64,000 nucleotides of DNA from Pollenia angustigena. Taxonomy: Eukaryota; Arthropoda; Insecta; Diptera; Polleniidae. How positions within the stretch are numbered: position 1 is the first letter of the stretch; every line of letters begins with the position of its first letter. Shown here piece by piece: positions 33,796 through 44,825 of the stretch. Made by a program: the position numbers and the translations under genes. The notes below the pieces were generated by a model that saw only the letters and a list, made by a program, of their open reading frames with translations, had not been told where the DNA came from and searched no databases. The stretch is from NCBI GenBank assembly GCA_930367215.1, contig OV884060.1, positions 99,596,151 through 99,660,150 on the forward strand, written 5' to 3'.

Positions 33796-36464
33796 ACTGT
33801 TTAAAAATTTGTTTTTGGAACGCAAACGGCATCCGCCAATATAAAAATGAATTAGAATACTTTCTTAAAAATAAACAAATTGATGTCATGATGATTTCTG
33901 AAACTCATTTGACCTCAAGAAATACGTTTAAAATAAATGGTTATATACTATATGATACCAAGGACCCACGAGATAGAGCTTGTGGAGGTTCTGCCATTTT
34001 AATAAAAACCCGAGTCAAACACTACCTAATGTGTGATCATCGTGAAGATTATCTCCAAGCAACGAACATTTGCGTTGAGGAATTAAATAGATACCTAGTA
34101 ATTTCATCGTTATACTCTCCGCTTAGATTTTCAATATCGGAGGACCAATATTATAAATATTCTAAATCATTAGGACCGTGTTTCCTAGCCGCTGGCGATT
34201 ATAACGCTAAACATACCTTCTGGGGGTCGCGACTTATAACGCCAAAGGGTCGTGTTTTATTTAACACAATTTCAAAAATGGATTTAAATGTGGTAGCGAG
34301 CGGACAACCAACATATTGGCCCACTGATCATCAAAAAATACCAGATGTCATCGATTTCGGCGTTGTTAAAAACATTCCCATAGAAACGATTCATGTTGAA
34401 GCCTCCCTAGAATTATCTTCCGACCACACACCTACAATTGTTACTATAATGAACCCCAATAGAATTGTACCTCCGACTGGATACATAGCGACGACAGCTA
34501 CGCAAATTAATTGGTTAAAATATAAAAAATATCTCAGTACCCATTGCACAGAAAATATTCCGCTCAGTACACCGGAGTATGTAGATCGCTCTATTGACAA
34601 TTTTCACAGTTTTCTGAAACTAGCTGTTCAACATTCCAGCGATACCCCCAAAAAAATTAAAAATACTAAAATATATTCTTCAGATGTCGAGCGGCTCTTG
34701 ACTGAAAAAAGGAGAGTTCGAAGAGAGTGGCAACTTTACAGATCCCCGCAACTTAAGATTTTATTAAAAGAGTGCACAAAAAAGCTAAGAAAGTTACTGC
34801 AGAATCAGAAAACGGCTTCTCTAGAAAAATATCTTAAGGAACTTGATGCAACTCCACAATCTGACTACTCATTATGGCGTGCAGCTAGAAATCTAAAAAG
34901 GCCAGTTATATCTAAGCCACCATTAAGAAACTTGAATGGTAATTGGGCAAGAAACGATATTGAAAAAGGAAATCTGTTTGTTAGTCACTTGAAAAACGTA
35001 TTTACACCAAATATATTTCACAATATTGCGGTCGAGTTACCACCTGTTGCTGCTAGAGCAGCTATTCCCCTCAGATTTGAGTTAAGAGAAATCGAAAAGG
35101 CTATTTGTGACTTAAACACTAAGAAGGCACCTGGTATTGATAAAATCAGTAATAAAATGCTTTTGGAGCTACCTCGCATAGCAAAGAAAATTATTCTTTT
35201 TATTTTTAATGCTATATTAGGCCTTGAATACTATCCTGAAAAATGGAAGGTTTCCTTAGTTACCATGATACCAAAGCCAGGTAAAGATCATACAAAAGTT
35301 GAGTCTTATAGGCCTATTAGCTTATTATCAAATATGTCAAAGCTGTTTGAGAAATTATTAGTTTCAAAATTAACACCAATTTTAAGTGAAAATAGATGTA
35401 TTCCAAACCATCAGTTCGGATTTAGAAGAAAACACAGCACAATCGAACAGACTCATCGAATAGTAAATGTCATAAGAAAAGCATTTGAAGAAAAGAAATA
35501 TTGCTCAGCACTCTTCATCGTTGTTTCGCAAGCTTTTGATAAAGTCTGGCATGAAGGCTTATTACATAAATTGAAGCAAAATTTACCAGCAAACACACAC
35601 AAGCTGCTAGAAAGCTACTTAGTCGGTCGTCAATTTATTATTAAACAAGGAAATTTCTTAAGTTCACCTCAGCCCATTGCCGCTGGAGTCCCACAAGGCA
35701 GCATCCTGGGCCCCCTATTATACTTAATTTATACTTCGGACATGCCAACAAGCAACTACACACAAACTTCAACATTTGCAGACGATACAGCTTTTCTAAG
35801 CGTCCACGAAAATCGTTATGAAGCATCGCGTTACTTACAGCATCATATATTTCAACTAGAAATATGGTTAAGACAATGGAGGATAATGGTAAATGAGCAA
35901 AAATGCGTACATATAACATTCACTTTGCGCCGGGAATCTTGCCCCCCTATTACAATCAATAATCAAATAATTCCTCAACATTCGCATGTTAAATATTTCG
36001 GTATACATCTGGATCGGCGATTAACGTGGAAATGCCATATAGAGGCAAAATTAACTCAAATGAAACTAAAAGCCATTCAAATTCATTGGCTTATTGGAAG
36101 AAATTCTGTCCTTAGTCTCGATTGCAAGCTTCTACTTTACAACTCTATCTTAAAGCCTATCTGGTGCTACGGTATTCAACTATGGGGCACTGCCTCGGCC
36201 TCTAATATCGACAAAATTCAAAGGCGCCAAAATAAACTTCTTCGAATAATCACAGCCGCTCCCTGGTATGTTAAAAACTCAAACATTCATAAGGATCTCA
36301 ATGTGCCATTAGTGAAATCTATGATTACAAAATATGCAATAAAATATTTAAAAAGGCTTGAACAACACCCAAATCCACTAGCTCGAAATATTTTAAATCA
36401 TGGCGGCCACACTCGCTTAAGAAGAAGAGACACTGCAGAACTTACCCAATTAGATGAGCGATAA
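33792..36464 (+). CDS. Jockey-type ORF2: APE endonuclease and reverse transcriptase
   Basis: 890 codons, the usual length for this clade. Endonuclease residues are visible at the N-terminus: CFWNANGI (Asn), SETHL (Glu), GDYNAKHTFWGS (Asp/Asn/His) and SSDHTP (Asp-His). Reverse transcriptase motifs include KKAPGIDKI, SYRPISLL, HQFGFRRKHST, AGVPQGSILGPLLY and FADD (residues 662-665, 35775-35786). The motif-A Asp expected in FIDVSQAFD is Val (GTT at 35520-35522, residue 577), which should abolish polymerisation. The C-terminus has WCYGIQLWG and the usual Jockey tail. The frame is otherwise open, so the copy is fairly young. Confidence 0.93.
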   Translation: MNCLKICFWNANGIRQYKNELEYFLKNKQIDVMMISETHLTSRNTFKINGYILYDTKDPRDRACGGSAILIKTRVKHYLMCDHREDYLQATNICVEELNRYLVISSLYSPLRFSISEDQYYKYSKSLGPCFLAAGDYNAKHTFWGSRLITPKGRVLFNTISKMDLNVVASGQPTYWPTDHQKIPDVIDFGVVKNIPIETIHVEASLELSSDHTPTIVTIMNPNRIVPPTGYIATTATQINWLKYKKYLSTHCTENIPLSTPEYVDRSIDNFHSFLKLAVQHSSDTPKKIKNTKIYSSDVERLLTEKRRVRREWQLYRSPQLKILLKECTKKLRKLLQNQKTASLEKYLKELDATPQSDYSLWRAARNLKRPVISKPPLRNLNGNWARNDIEKGNLFVSHLKNVFTPNIFHNIAVELPPVAARAAIPLRFELREIEKAICDLNTKKAPGIDKISNKMLLELPRIAKKIILFIFNAILGLEYYPEKWKVSLVTMIPKPGKDHTKVESYRPISLLSNMSKLFEKLLVSKLTPILSENRCIPNHQFGFRRKHSTIEQTHRIVNVIRKAFEEKKYCSALFIVVSQAFDKVWHEGLLHKLKQNLPANTHKLLESYLVGRQFIIKQGNFLSSPQPIAAGVPQGSILGPLLYLIYTSDMPTSNYTQTSTFADDTAFLSVHENRYEASRYLQHHIFQLEIWLRQWRIMVNEQKCVHITFTLRRESCPPITINNQIIPQHSHVKYFGIHLDRRLTWKCHIEAKLTQMKLKAIQIHWLIGRNSVLSLDCKLLLYNSILKPIWCYGIQLWGTASASNIDKIQRRQNKLLRIITAAPWYVKNSNIHKDLNVPLVKSMITKYAIKYLKRLEQHPNPLARNILNHGGHTRLRRRDTAELTQLDER

Positions 36465-36630
36465 ACACCTATAAAAGTGAACATAACCCGTGATGAAGAA
36501 AATTTTGTCTGGCACTGGCAGGAGATAAAATAACGTATTAGGTTAAGATTTGATTAATTATTGTTAGTTCATATTTAATATATGAAGATTCAATAAAAAA
36601 TAATGACAAAAAAAAAAATAATAGTAGTTC

Positions 36631-37206
36631 TAAGCTTGTTTATTGGAACTAAGGACTTTCATTATAGTAGCTAACACTAAACACGTTCATTGAGAATGAA
36701 TGTGTGACTGGTCAAATGGTAGCTGTAAGGTGCCAACTAACCCCCTCAAATGACAACCCCAAGTAAAAGTGATAGGTTCCATTCATATAAAGTGTTACAA
36801 CTAGGACCGTTCCCTACCAACAAAGAAACTATCACGGGACTACTTCAGTGTCAGTTCGTTTTCCTCTTGAGTCACTAGAATGCAGATAAAGCTAAGCAGT
36901 TTATTAGCACAGAGTTAATTCATACCAAACTTTTCTCCATCTGCTTACTTTTAATAAATCAACTCTGAATTTTAATGATGCCACTTTATATTACTCAAAA
37001 ATGCAACAAGTTTTGCAATAATCATCGTTGGTTGTGTCATTTTGTTCACCCACATATAAAAATTTTAAAAAGTTTTTAAAATTTAAATAAATTGTGATTT
37101 TTAGTTGAACTGTTAATTTTTAATTTTTGATATTTTTAGTTAGGCTTGAGTTTATCAAATTTAATTTTCATTAAATTATTTTTACTGAAGGAAGGAATTT
37201 TATCAA
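36631..37206. other. Sequence without recognised gene
   Basis: Target-flanking DNA of the LINE followed by AT-rich sequence. The part 36640-36960 is less AT-rich than average but has no splice-bounded frame that I recognise. Confidence 0.35.
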
Positions 37207-37215
37207 CATGAAATT

Positions 37216-38054
37216 GGTGGGGTGTCACAAAGCCATAGGACATAAAGCCATATGGCGTCAAGTCCCATTCCATTGAGACATAAGGGCATATGTCATTAAG
37301 TCTCAATATAATGGGACTTAACGCCATAAATTTTTTCCGTAAAATGAGACATAAAGCCATATTTTGATAATGATTTTCATGTAGAAAATGCTTTGTTGTT
37401 TCATGTCGCCCTGTTTTATGTCGAAAATGGCGGTATGAACTAAGTCCCCAATAAATTAACTCCCCAAACCCAAAATGAACTAAGCCCCTAAATTTGGGGA
37501 CGTCGTTCATATATGGAAAAAACCCGAAAAAGCTACGCTAACAAGTGCTTCTCTGCATAGCCGGCCTTCGGCCCGACGCAGTGATTTTCTCCTCTATGGT
37601 ATAACAAACACCGGCTTCGCTAACTAAAGCTTCTCTGCGTAAACGGCCTTCGTTCGAAAACAAGACAGATTTTAGAAGCTTTACTTAGCGAAATCGGTAC
37701 TTGTTATACCATAAAGGAGAAAATTCTTGCGTCCGCCAAAAGGCCGGCTATACAGAGAAGCTTTAGTAAGCGAAGCCGGTGTTTGTTATACCATGGAGGA
37801 GAAAATCCTTGCGCCCGGCCGAAGGCCGTCTATACAGCGAAGCTTTAGTTAGCGAAGCAGGTCTTTGTTATACCATATAAGCATTTGTAACGCAACACAT
37901 CAAATGGGACATAACACTATAATGGCTTTATGTCCCATTCCACTAAAATTGATATGAGACTTAAGGCCATATCAAAATTATGGCTTTATGTCCGTTTGGA
38001 TTGAGACATAAAGTCATTATGGCTTTATGTCCTATGGCTTTGTGACACCCCACC
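37216..38054. mobile_element. 839-bp TIR element with 9-bp duplication and GC-rich palindromic core
   Basis: Ends GGTGGGGTGTCACAAAGCC and GGCTTTGTGACACCCCACC, flanked by CATGAAATT at 37207-37215 and 38055-38063. Subterminal regions iterate GACATAAAGCCATA and its complement. The core, 37550-37880, has units containing CTTCTCTGC, GGCCTTCGGC and TGGTATAACAAACACC in one direction, followed by inverted units. A 9-bp duplication with long inverted repeats suggests a Mutator-like MITE; this class is an inference. A frame at 37136-37510 (minus) only reflects the iterated words. Confidence 0.85.
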
Positions 38055-38097
38055 CATGAAATTTTATTAAAATGTATTATGTATTAAGTTAGTCTGT

Positions 38098-38382
38098 GTT
38101 CATACGGCTCATGTCTTATTGACATGATTGCTACTTTATAGGCGAGAGGGACGAGGAGAAAAGAAACGAGTACACAGATGCATGTACTGTCTTTACGATT
38201 TGCTTTTTCATTCGTTGTTTAATTTTGTTATTGTTTTCAATATCAAAAAAGCACACATGCATACGCACGACTTTACAAAATAAAAAACATTTCGTCAACA
38301 TGACATGAATCGTTTGAACGCCAATTCATGTTCAAAAAAGAAAATGGAAGAATCTTGTCAATAAGACATTAGCCGTATGAAC
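38098..38382. mobile_element. 285-bp MITE with GTTCATACGGCT ends
   Basis: GTTCATACGGCTCATGTCTT then ATTGACATGATT at the left, mirrored by AATCTTGTCAATAAGACATT then AGCCGTATGAAC at the right: 32-bp inverted repeats with three mismatches. Non-coding. No clear target duplication. Confidence 0.75.
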
Positions 38383-38532
38383 TCAAGACTTAAAATGCTT
38401 AATTTCGATATTCTTTGAATATCATCATCAGGGAATGCTTTTTTTATTTATTTTTTCATTTTCAATAACCTAGCCTTTTGGCCTTAGCCGGTTACAAACT
38501 TCTACTTAAAAAAAAAATATTAAAAATATAAT

Positions 38533-39290
38533 AACAATAATTAGTATTGTGGTTATTTTGTTGAACTATTTATGGTTTTTAATCCAAATTTTTAATATTT
38601 TTAATTAGGCTTAAGTTCATGAAATTTAATTTTCATTAAATTATTTTTGTGAAGAAAGGAATTTTACAACATGAAAATTAATTAAAATTGTTATTGATAA
38701 TCTTTCATTCTTGACGTGGCTCGGGCTCGAACCCTGGCCGGCAGGTTACCATGACATGTTTCGATCGCAACCACTCGATCTCCTCAGATGGATTTGCCGT
38801 CTTACACTCGCAGCCATCGACGACTGCTGACGTCACTAGTCAAACATCCATCCTTAAACCAAATTGTATTTTAACATTTGGTAGATCGAAATTTGCTTTC
38901 CTGAATGATTATCCATTTTAATTGATTTTACATGTTTTTTCCTTTACTTCTGTTTTTTCGTACTTTCGTCAAGAATTTTTCTTGAAGTCCAAGTACATTT
39001 TTTGTTTTTTCACTTTGTCTTTTCTCCTTTCTGTTGACCTTTTTCAGCACAACTTGAAGGACAAATGTACACATAGAGCTCGTGCCTTAGCTTTAACAAT
39101 AATTAGTATTGTGGTTATTTTGTTGAACTATTTATGGTTTTTAATCCAAATTTTTAATATTTTTAATTAGGCTTAAGTTCATGAAATTTAATTTTCATTA
39201 AATTATTTTTGTGAAGAAAGGAATTTTACAACATGAAAATTAATTAAAATTGTTATTGATAATCTTTCATTCTTGACGTGGCTCGGGCTC
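38533..39290 (-). repeat. SINE-like unit, head-to-tail partial dimer
   Basis: A 562-bp unit starting AACAATAATTAGTATTGTGG (38533) begins again at 39095 and is cut at 39290 (TGGCTCGGGCTC). On the minus strand the unit has an A-box-like GATCGAGTGGTTGCG and a B box GGTTCGAGCCC (about 38790 to 38725), so it looks tRNA-derived. Other copies are the inverted dimer at 43932-44825 and the copy at 52004-52504. Short ORFs such as 38922-39170 are shadows of the repeat. Confidence 0.75.
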
Positions 39291-39439
39291 AGTATTAAAT
39301 ATTAAAACAATGTAATGTAGATCGACAAAAAACATTATCACTCACATTAAAATTTAAATTAATCACAATAAAGGAGTAATAGCTCTTCACGTTTCAGCAT
39401 CAAAAACTACACTGATTATGTCAACAAATTATTCTTATA

Positions 39440-39755
39440 GTCTTATCTTTGCTTTGGTTACCAAATCAGTACTTTAGTACTTTTTTCAGTACTTATTGGC
39501 ACAAGGATCAAGCCTATTGAAAATGGACCATCGTAGGACCACGAGGGAATAGGGGCAATTTCTGCCTCTCACAAACTTTCAAACCGATTTTAATGAAATT
39601 TGAAACATAGACAGATCTATATTTATATGGACACATAAACTTGATTCTCCATGGGTCCCGAATTGGCAGCACTCTCGAATGTGTTTTTAAATACTGTGGT
39701 GTAGGGTATCGTATGGTCGGGCTTGACCGACTATACTTTCTTACTTGTTTTCAAT
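39440..39755 (+). repeat. Fly dispersed repeat end (GTGTAGGGTAT...CTTACTTGTTT)
   Basis: GTGGTGTAGGGTATCGTATG then GTCGGGCTTGACCGACTATA and CTTTCTTACTTGTTT is a familiar end of a dispersed fly repeat, preceded by AAACCGATTTTAATGAAATT. It is a fragment with no coding content; the exact family name is not certain. Confidence 0.5.
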
Positions 39756-39930
39756 AAAAATGTTGACAAATTAAATTTTTTATTTATTTGTAATAATCCT
39801 TAAATGAACATATAATAATAATGGCGCATATTCAGAAATCATAGCCAAAGTCGCAACTAATAAAACAGAAACTAAATAAATATTGTCAACATTTTGTTTT
39901 CTCTACATGCCAATATGCATCGATTCATTT

Positions 39931-40060
39931 CTTGAATCAGCTGAAAGCAGTTGATTAGCAAGTTTGAATTATGAATAAGATCTCTTACTATCTTACAACT
40001 ATAGTTAGAGATCTTATTCATAATTCAAACTAGCTAATCAACTGATTTTAGCTGATTCAG
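39931..40060. repeat. 130-bp near-perfect hairpin
   Basis: CTTGAATCAGCTGAAAGCAG starts the left arm, and the right arm ends CTGATTTTAGCTGATTCAG. Arms are about 56 bp with few mismatches, and a loop lies around 39987-40004. The centre contains AAGATCTCT and its complement. Possible fold-back MITE. Confidence 0.75.
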
Positions 40061-41346
40061 GGAAATAGAGTCGCGATTTTTTGCGCCCTTCTTCCTTACA
40101 AATGGTAAGATCTTCTTATGTTCATGAAATTATTAGAAACTACTTAAAATTTTGTAATTAAATGTTAATTTTGTATAGTAAGGAGAAAAATTTAAATTCA
40201 AAACTTTATCGCGTTTAGTGCGAAAACTTTCTTCACGATCGCGAAAAAGTTATACATAATTTCTTAATATTTTTTCACGGTCTATACGGCTTTGCGATGA
40301 AGAATTTGATATTCGCAAAAATTGCAAAAAGTACTTCTTACCCTAATACACATATTGTTTTTAATAAACTTTGAAAAACAAATTTTTTACTTGTTTGTAT
40401 CATACAAGGCTCAAGCTGGATCCGCGCCTGGTAGTTGCGAACACATATTGTGACAACTCCCTGCTACAAAAGTACGGCGGCTTTTATTATTTTTTTGCAA
40501 GCCAGAAATGCTTGACTTCAAAATCTTTTCCATGCACACTCTGTATTGCAGATTTGACCTACGATTGGGAGATAAGAAAAAAAGTACCAGTAGTTAAATT
40601 TCTTCCTGAGTTTTTGTATGGAAAAGCCAGATCTAAAACCGTTCTTTCGCCTTTACTTTTCATGTAGAGCTCAATGCATCGCAAGCCAAAAAAAGGTTTA
40701 TAACTTGAATAAGTTTGCATGCGCGCAACACCTTTATTCGCCCAAGAGGAAGAATTCTGATTTTAAGCCTCCTGCTGTACCTTATATTACACATTATTCA
40801 ACTGCTGCTTCTCTTAACTCAACTGATGACAATCATCCTGTATCGCCTTTGGCTACACACCCTATCACTCCAGCTCACATTCTTATGCACTAAGGTGGTC
40901 ACTAAATTTCGCAGAAGCAAAAATTAAGTACCATTCAAGCCATAAACAACAATATGCGATACGGACTTTAAAAGGTTTATATAAAAACCAAAAAGGACTG
41001 CATTTTGGGGGGTAGCTAAAACTCTTTTTTACAATTCTAGATACTTCATTAATATAAAATTTTATTCTGATTGATGCAATTTTCTCGATATACCGAATCT
41101 GGCGGCATTTAATTAGCAAATGAATAAAAACAAAGCCTGATGCTTAATTTCGACTATGAAATGCATAATAAATTAAACTTTAAACAATTTTCATTATTTC
41201 AGAGCTTTAAATAGAAATACAGAGAAAATAGTATGTCTATAATTTAATACAAATATTTATAATTTTCAGCCTATAACAAAATTTGTTAAATTCCACCACT
41301 TTTTTTGTTAAAGTTAGCCAACAAAATTAGAAATATTTCTGTTAAA
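40061..41346. other. Unassigned sequence with unidentified open frames
   Basis: Two forward frames overlap at 40371-40667 and 40618-40893 (98 and 91 codons). The second contains SPKRKNSDFKPPAVPYITHY and a Pro/His-rich end. Composition is less AT-rich than the flanks, so decayed coding DNA is possible, but I recognise no domain. From 40900 to 41346 nothing further is seen. Confidence 0.3.
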
Positions 41347-42885
41347 TTACAGACATATTATTTTGAGTGTTGTTAATATAATTAATACAAATTTCTTAAA
41401 GATAGAAGGTCGTTTGGAGAGCGTGGATATGAGAGGATCTGATGAGAAAAGAAGTGAGTGCATTAAATCCTCCATTGTGTTTTTTTTTGTATTTTTACGT
41501 GTATGATGATCTCTTGAATTTCTCAAATCCTTATTTCGCGATTCCTGTGCTTCTTCTGACATCATGCCAATTGGAAGAGAGACATTATTTATGATTTCAG
41601 CACCGTAAATTAATATTTTGTGTACAGAAGATGGCATATAGAACCATGCATATTTGATTACAAATATTTCCGCTATTTGCCAGCAAAATGTTTTAAACGC
41701 ATGTGTATTAATTTTGTACCCGCAAGCCATAGCGAGTAAAATAATGCTTAATCTACTGATAAAGTCCTCACTGACTCCAGTTAAAAGTTCTGCCAATTTT
41801 GGTTGTTGAAAAAATCTTCTATCCGTATTTCCGTTATTAGTTTTTTCCGATCCGGACTTAGGAATATCAACTTAAAAAGACATTTCGTTTCTTAACTTAT
41901 CTTGTGTATCTAATTTGCCACCTTTTTATTGGGATGCTGTACGCAATATGTAAAATGCACTCAAAACACCTTATCCAAGCATGTATTGCTGACCAGCGAT
42001 ACTCATACATATTTCTTTTTACCGGCAGATTATTAATGGCATTCAAGTCATTCATAATTTTTGGTGTGGCTCCGCAAATTCCACAAGTTTGTGACGAGGA
42101 TTCTGAAATTACACTGAAAACTTTGCCATCGATCATTGTCATGAAAAATTGGTGATTAATTTGAAAAGACTCAAATTGTGTTGGAATAATTTCAGTTATT
42201 TCCTGTTTCACTTTATCAACTTCAGCACTAACCAACTCAGAAGATTCTATTGCGTAAATCAATTTTATTGGTCTACAAAATCGCGTTGAAGAAGACCGAG
42301 AATTCTCCCACAAAATGACACTTCCCATTTTCACTTGCAGTAGCACAATGCATACGGCAAATAAGTTTTCATCGATCCTGTCCGATTCAGGTTCAGAAAA
42401 GCTTTGGCGGTAAGTTGAATGTCCGCTACTGCCATCACATCACCATTTGTATATCGATGTAATAGCATCTTCATTGAGGCTGACGAAAACTTCCTTCTGT
42501 GTTTCGACGATTCTTGTTGCTGTATGATCAACCAAGTTCTGTAGAGACACTTCAGTAATTTGGACTCCAACAGGGTAGTATTTCTTTTTTGCTAAGAGCA
42601 ATGCATCATATGCTGGATATATGTTTGAATTTCTTACTTTTTCACCAGCTTGGATCAATTTATACGAGTGCTTTGTAAAATCCCCATCCCTGTAAAGAGT
42701 CAAAGCTTCATCAGGACTGTATGCAATAGCATTTTTGGCTTCTGAAGCAATAGTTTTTTTAATTTTTGCTGCAACCTCGGAATCAGAATGTAGCATGGAT
42801 ACAACTTCCGATGCGTCGCTACAACAAGTTCATCGCATGTAGTTTTTTTACAAGTTGTGAAACTTTGTTGACTTGTGTTTTAGAT
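41347..42885 (-). pseudogene. Transib/RAG1-type transposase, broken
   Basis: Read leftwards from about 42885. TCDELVVAT, then after a frame change SDASEVVSMLHSDSEVAAK, then YRDGDFTKHSYKLI and YPAYDALLLAKKKYYPVGV. The catalytic-core start is W-stop-CDGSSGHSTYRQ, with TGA at 42440-42442 where Gly is expected. MIDGKVFS precedes a CGICGATPKIMNDL zinc motif, then HAWIRCFECILHIAY. After 41897 a stop and a frame change interrupt; the end part has NNGNTDRRFF, WFYMPSSVHKILIYGAE and SEEAQESRNKDLRNSRDHHT. The Asp of CDG, the Asp of MIDG and the Glu of QES align by eye with the RAG1/Transib catalytic triad. N-terminus and element ends were not found. Confidence 0.82.
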
Positions 42886-43431
42886 GAACAAGCAGCGAAC
42901 TTATTTTATTTCTTATTGTTTTAAAAAATCGAATTTTTTTGCCTATTTTTTTACATGTATAATTTATATGTTCTTTAAATTTTAACTATTTATATACTAT
43001 AAATCCGAGATATTTAATATGTTCAACTTTTTCTATTATTTTATCATTAATTTTAAATATTGCTTCAGTACTCATATTTATTTAAATTTTTTTTTTTTTT
43101 ATTTTCGTTAAGTTTTAATTTATTTAAAGTAATGTTATTGAATAGCGTGAATCAAAGTCTATTGTATCCTGAAACTAAATATATAACAAAAGAAAAAGGA
43201 TATGATTGATTTATTAACCATACTTTATACCATAATTTCTATAAAAACTTAAAAACAGTATCAAGTCAGAAAGATTATTCTGAAGAAGACTATTATTTTG
43301 TTAAATTTGTCATACAAAGAACAAATATTTTATGTTATTTTTTGTTTAAAAAAGGAGAAATTTTTTATGTTATGTTTTTAGGTTCATTAAAAATAAAACT
43401 GTGCGAATGCACTAAACTAAAAAACAAATTA
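42886..43431. other. AT-rich sequence without recognised gene
   Basis: No Transib-type terminus (CACWATG-like) could be located here, so the right end of the element that carried the transposase pseudogene is unknown. Confidence 0.3.
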
Positions 43432-43931
43432 CACGGTGAGACAGTCCAAAAAACCTGGGACCGGATATCATTTTTCTTGTAGGGCTTGTCGAGTAAAACA
43501 AGATTCCAATAGTGAAATATACCGGACACCTCCAAAATCCGGATTTACGGGAAAAAAACCGGTTTTTGTGCCTTTGCGCACTTATAAGCCTGTAATTTTG
43601 TTGATAATGATCCGATTTTCAATTTCTTACTAGATTTGGAAAGAAGAAACTGAGATCTTTCGAACAATGTATAATTTATTTAAGAAAACTGGAGAAATTT
43701 GGATGTTATTGTCGAGCAAACACAAATTTTGTAGATTTTTCAAAAAAATTTCAAATTTAGTGACGTTTTTATACATTATTTTCTTAAGAAACTATAATAC
43801 TATTGAGTTTATTCAAAAAGTACGTTTATTAACGATTACAACGCATATTTGGGTTTAAAAATAGATAAGTAATTGACTGAGTTATTTAACTTTTCATGAA
43901 AATAAACTTTTAAACATTTTATAAAAATTTT

Positions 43932-44825
43932 TAATCCAAATTTTTTTTAATATTTTTAATTAGGCTTAAGTTCATGAAATTTAATTTTTATTAAATTATT
44001 TTTGTGAAGAAAGGAATTTTACAACATGAAAATTAATTAAAATTGTTATTGATAATCTTTCATTCTTGACGTGGCTCGGGCTCGAACCCTGGCCGGCAGG
44101 TTACCATGACATGTTTCGATCGCAACCACTCGATCTCCTCAGATGGATTTGCCGTCTTACACTCGCAGCCATCGACGACTGCTGACGTCACTAGTCAAAC
44201 ATCAATCCTTAAACCAAATTGTATTTTAACATTTGGTAGATCGAAATTTGCTTTCCTGAATGATTATCCATTTTAATTGATTTTACATGTTTTTTCCTTT
44301 ACTTCTGTTTTTTCGTACTTTCGTCAAGACAGAAAAGAGAAAGACAAAGTGAAAAAACAAAAAATGTACTTGGACTTCAAGAAAAATTCTTGACGAAAGT
44401 ACGAAAAAACAGAAGTAAAGGAAAAACATGTAAAATCACTTAAAGTGGATAATCATTCAGGAAAGCAAATTTCGATCTACCAAATGTTAAAATACAATTT
44501 GGTTTAAGGATTGATGTTTGACTAGTGACGTCAGCAGTCGTCGATGGCTGCGAGTGTAAGACGGCAAATCCATCTGAGGAGATCGAGTGGTTGCGATCGA
44601 AACATGTCATGGTAACCTGCCGGCCAGGGTTCGAGCCCGAGCCACGTCAAGAATGAAAGATTATCAATAACAATTTTAATTAATTTTCATGTTGTAAAAT
44701 TCCTTTCTTCACAAAAATAATTTAATAAAAATTAAATTTCATGAACTTAAGCCTAATTAAAAATATTAAAAAAATTTGGATTAAAAACCATAAATAGTTC
44801 AACAAAATAACCACAATACTAATTA
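43932..44825. repeat. Inverted (head-to-head) dimer of the SINE-like unit
   Basis: Two copies of the unit seen at 38533-39290 face each other, with the junction near 44330 (CGTCAAGAC / AGAAAAGAGAAAG). Arms are about 400-450 bp and nearly identical. The whole dimer is flanked by the 15-bp duplication TTTTATAAAAATTTT (43917-43931 and 44826-44840), so it was inserted as one piece. Each arm has the tRNA-like boxes GAGTGGTTGCG and GGTTCGAGCCC, at about 44110 (minus) and 44620 (plus). Confidence 0.85.

Larger units (their letters stand above)
31902..36617 (+). mobile_element. Jockey-clade non-LTR retrotransposon, full length (4716 bp)
   Basis: Starts AGTTCGGTCAGTTCGGTTTG and ends in a short A run after AATAATGAC. 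The 13-bp duplication ATAATAGTAGTTC flanks it at 31889-31901 and 36618-36630, which fixes both ends. It has a 5' UTR of about 380 bp, ORF1 (zinc knuckles), and ORF2 (endonuclease plus reverse transcriptase) overlapping ORF1 by ATGA. It is full length but carries inactivating changes in both ORFs. Confidence 0.95.

Noticed and set aside
40371..40893. Overlapping forward ORFs as a host gene
   Set aside because: No recognised domain, frames overlap, and the region lies among transposon remnants; left as unassigned.
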